Source: Opitutales bacterium
GTDB taxonomy: Bacteria; Verrucomicrobiota; Verrucomicrobiia; Opitutales; Oceanipulchritudinaceae
DNA length: 37,677 nt
Reading direction: 5' to 3'
NCBI GenBank assembly: GCA_020831485.1
Contig: JAFIGG010000034.1
Span: 1 to 37,677 of the forward strand
This document shows, piece by piece, positions 35,766 through 37,677 of the stretch. The notes beneath the pieces are model-generated. The model saw only the letters and a program-made list of their open reading frames with translations. It made no database searches and was not told where the DNA came from. Every line of letters starts with the position of its first letter. Position 1 is the first letter of the stretch. The translations under genes and the position numbers were made by a program.

Positions 35766-35789
35766 TGAGATTCACTCTCACTTCGTCAA
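35766..35789 (-). promoter_or_regulatory. Fur-like operator within the promoter of the FecA-like gene
   Basis: TGAGATTCACTCTCA (35766-35780) is a 7-1-7 inverted repeat with six of seven pairs matching; it agrees with the Fur core TGATAATnATTATCA at 10 of 14 positions. On the minus strand TTGACG (35784-35789) is a fair -35, so the repeat falls in the spacer of the promoter, where repressor binding would block transcription. The -10 (CATTTT) is weak. Confidence 0.55.
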
Positions 35790-35844
35790 TGCGAAAATGC
35801 CGATTTCCTAATTTAATTTCGGAGACAGGCCTAATTAAGTGGGG

Positions 35845-35904
35845 GCGGGCACGCCTCGTGCCCGCGGCGAGGCCTTGGAATGAGTGGACGAGGGCGTCCA
35901 TTCC
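35845..35904. repeat. Paired GC-rich hairpins related to the 13.1-kb repeats
   Basis: GCGGGCACG/CGTGCCCGC (35845-35853/35857-35865) has the same ACG-loop-CGT core as the hairpins at 13.1 kb with a stem change that keeps pairing. A second stem, TGGACG/CGTCCA (35885-35890/35895-35900), extends to GGAA/TTCC with a bulge. It lies between the prepilin-like gene and the FecA-like gene. Confidence 0.75.
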
Positions 35905-35921
35905 CCGGGGAAACAGCTTTC

Positions 35922-36329
35922 TTAGTCCTCGGCGCTGGGCTTTTCGAGCAAATTGCCGTCTGCGTCAAAGGTGTATGGCGCGCCGCCGCGCAGGCGGGGA
36001 GTGCTCATGGTGAACGGGCTGGTGGCCGTTAATTCGGCGGGCTGGATGTCGTAACCGGCACCGATGGATTCGAGTTTTGACTGCAGCTCGCCGGTGATGC
36101 GGCCGTCGGCTGGGCTGTAACCGTGGGCAACGCTGGAGACATCATTGCTGTGGATGTATTCCTGAACGGCGGCGCCGAGATAGCGGGCGTCGGTGATCAT
36201 CGCGCTCTCATGGGTGCTTTCGTTGACTTTTTTGAAAGCAGGAACCGCCATGATCGCCAGCAGTGCGATAATGACGACAACGATAAGGATTTCGACGAGG
36301 GTGAAGCCTTTTCGGGTAAACATGTTCAT
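35922..36329 (-). CDS. Prepilin-like protein with N-terminal methylation motif
   Basis: 135 residues. The N terminus MNMFTRKGFTLVEILIVVVIIALLAIMAVPAF is a classic type IV pilin/type II pseudopilin leader: cleavage after Gly8, Phe as new N terminus, Glu at +5, then one long hydrophobic helix. The rest is a short globular domain ending TFDADGNLLEKPSAED with no paired cysteines. It could be a minor pilin or pseudopilin; such proteins are numerous in Verrucomicrobiota, often orphan as here with no peptidase, ATPase or secretin gene nearby. AGGA lies about 10 bases before ATG 36329. Confidence 0.85.
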   Translation of the reverse strand: MNMFTRKGFTLVEILIVVVIIALLAIMAVPAFKKVNESTHESAMITDARYLGAAVQEYIHSNDVSSVAHGYSPADGRITGELQSKLESIGAGYDIQPAELTATSPFTMSTPRLRGGAPYTFDADGNLLEKPSAED

Positions 36330-36447
36330 GATCTATTTTCCTGGTCTTTAAAAATTCAGACTGTTCCGGAAGATTCCAGATGAATGGGTATCAGTTAAAA
36401 ATCCCTAACTTTATTGGCAAGTCATTTCATCAATATTCATGGCCTAA

Positions 36448-36473
36448 AAGGCGATTGCCAACAGGATCGCCTT
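36448..36473. other. Perfect 8-bp stem-loop before the O-antigen ligase-like gene
   Basis: AAGGCGAT (36448-36455) and ATCGCCTT (36466-36473) around a 10-base loop, in the divergent gap between the prepilin-like gene and the ligase-like gene. No T run follows. It may be an operator or leader structure; otherwise nothing is seen in 36330-36522. Confidence 0.4.
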
Positions 36474-36522
36474 ATCGATAGTTTTCCGGCATACCCTTTA
36501 TGACTTTCGAATTTTCCGCCCG

Positions 36523-37677
36523 ATGGACCGTCGTATAACCCCCCAGCTAATAGCTCTGATCCTGGTGACTTTGGCTTTCTTGAGCGGGGGCGGGTATCAT
36601 CAGTTGACTCAGGGCATGCTATTGCTGGCTATTGGGGTCTGGGCGATGCTCAGTCCACCCAAAAAGGGCTGTAGCTATTTGCTGAGCATCGGGTGGTTGC
36701 TGGTTCTGGGCTGGGGAGTCTTTCAGCTGCTACCGTTGGGGCTGGTTGACGCAGAATGGCGGCAGCAGGCCCTCAGCCTGGGTGTTCCGTTGAGTGTATC
36801 GGCTGTCAATCCGCAGCCCTGGATGGGCTTGCAGGCGTTGGTGTGGATCACTGCGGCTATGACTTGGCTCTATTTAATGGCCAACCTGCCGGTGAACGCG
36901 GAGCGCAGGGAGCGGAGCCTGCGCTTGTTTGCGATCGTGTTTTGTCTGATAGGGTTTGCAGTTTTCTACCTGACCTTGATCGGGGTAAAGAATCCGTTGG
37001 CTCCCTCGGTGCACAATTTCGCATTTACGCCGAACCGCAATCATACCAGCCTTGCCATTGCCGCAGGGGGGATTGCGGCCTTTGCCATTGGTTTTGATTT
37101 GCTGGTGCGAGGGCGTCTGCGTGGGGGCTTCTTTCTATTGTTCACGGTTTTGGCCTGTTTGGGTTTGGGGGCTTCGCTGTCCCGTTCGGGTATTCTTGTC
37201 TTCCTGGTCGGTTGTGGATTGTGGGTTCTGGTCATGGCTCGTAAAGGTAGCCTGGCAGGTCATTGGAAGTGGCTTGGACCCTTCGGTTTCTGGATTTTGA
37301 TCGGACTGTTTTTTCTTGGGGGAGCCACCTCGGACCGTTTGCGGGACTTTATTTCGTCGGGGTGGGGTTCGGTGCGGGATTTTAGGGCTGAAATCTATCG
37401 CGATGCCTTGGCGCTTTGGGCGGATTCCCCTCTAGTGGGAATTGGGTTCGGCAGCTTCGAGGGCGTTTTCCCTCAGTTTCGGGACGCATCCATCGTCGGT
37501 CAGCCGGTGTTACACCCGGAAAGCAGCTTACTCTGGTTTGCCTCTGAAGGGGGCTGGATTCTGCTCGTATTTATCGGAATTGTCGGCCTGGGACTGGTCC
37601 GGTGTATCTGGGCGAAGGATTACCAGTATGACCGCTTTCGAAAAATGGCTACCGTTGTCCTGCTTGCCTGCCTCTTA
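36523..37677 (+). CDS. O-antigen ligase/polymerase-like membrane protein, 3' truncated
   Basis: An open frame of 385 codons from ATG 36523 runs to the right edge without a stop. The product is very hydrophobic, with about nine or ten membrane segments (for example LLSIGWLLVLGWGVFQLLPL and IAAGGIAAFAIGFDLLV). It has the Wzy_C family pattern: SLSRSGILVFL, then a large soluble loop with YRDALALWADSPLVGIGFGSFEGVFPQF and HPESSLLWFASEGGW. Such proteins ligate or polymerise surface glycans in the inner membrane. The first-periplasmic-loop sequence HNFAFTPNRNHTSLAIA also suits the family. No ribosome-binding site is visible; other starts further in are less likely because the first helix would be lost. 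Confidence 0.85.
   Translation, partial: MDRRITPQLIALILVTLAFLSGGGYHQLTQGMLLLAIGVWAMLSPPKKGCSYLLSIGWLLVLGWGVFQLLPLGLVDAEWRQQALSLGVPLSVSAVNPQPWMGLQALVWITAAMTWLYLMANLPVNAERRERSLRLFAIVFCLIGFAVFYLTLIGVKNPLAPSVHNFAFTPNRNHTSLAIAAGGIAAFAIGFDLLVRGRLRGGFFLLFTVLACLGLGASLSRSGILVFLVGCGLWVLVMARKGSLAGHWKWLGPFGFWILIGLFFLGGATSDRLRDFISSGWGSVRDFRAEIYRDALALWADSPLVGIGFGSFEGVFPQFRDASIVGQPVLHPESSLLWFASEGGWILLVFIGIVGLGLVRCIWAKDYQYDRFRKMATVVLLACLL

Noticed and set aside
36756-37097. 113-residue open frame within the O-antigen ligase-like gene
   Set aside because: It is a different frame of the longer membrane-protein gene that runs from 36523 to the edge and has clear hydrophobic segments and Wzy_C motifs.

Overview
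The window is a stretch of chromosome, about 55% GC by impression, from a Gram-negative heterotroph. The best guess is a marine or aquatic Verrucomicrobiota of the Opitutae type. This rests on very large TonB-dependent receptors beside LacI/AraC/Gfo-Idh sugar genes, the style of FtsY and NrtC, and abundant intergenic palindromes. It is an inference; no rRNA or marker phylogeny is available here.

Layout. (1) 1-1172: the 3' part of a DUF2075 (Schlafen-like) helicase fused to a LexA-type S24 domain, open at the left edge. (2) 1475-15613: a complete nitrate assimilation locus on the + strand. It holds nrtABCD (ABC uptake), a fused DmsB-DmsC type iron-sulfur/membrane-anchor protein, nasA (nitrate reductase), a NirA-type siroheme nitrite reductase, a CysJ-like NADPH diflavin reductase, an alginate-export-type outer membrane porin and moaA (molybdenum cofactor). 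Several genes overlap by 4-14 bp, so they are probably translated together. (3) 16102-24112: a carbohydrate-type locus with a 1120-residue TonB receptor, a Gfo/Idh/MocA oxidoreductase, an AraC regulator, an enolase-superfamily enzyme and a LacI regulator. (4) 24130-27136, - strand: housekeeping genes ribH-nusB-ftsY-ispH. (5) 27312-30928: a PPK2 polyphosphate kinase coupled to a P-type cation ATPase. (6) 31029-33273: a DeoR regulator and a rhamnulokinase. (7) 33360-35747, - strand: a FecA-like TonB receptor with a Fur-like operator in its promoter. (8) 35922-36329, - strand: a lone prepilin-like protein. (9) 36523 to the right edge: an O-antigen ligase-like membrane protein, cut by the window.

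The most notable system is the nitrate locus. The catalytic subunits look like ordinary assimilatory enzymes, but the electron-supply parts do not. A membrane quinol-type BC module sits directly before nasA, and a sulfite-reductase-type NADPH flavoprotein sits directly after nirA. Nitrate would thus be reduced from the quinone pool and nitrite from NADPH. The NirA and CysJ-like proteins also share a similar N-terminal segment. Non-coding signals of interest are a REPIN-like composite palindrome after the cysJ-like gene with relatives near 35.85 kb, a palindromic repeat translated inside the cysJ-like linker, heptamer repeats in inverted orientation on either side of nusB-ribH, and several operator-like palindromes. 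I saw no tRNA, rRNA, CRISPR array or transposase.
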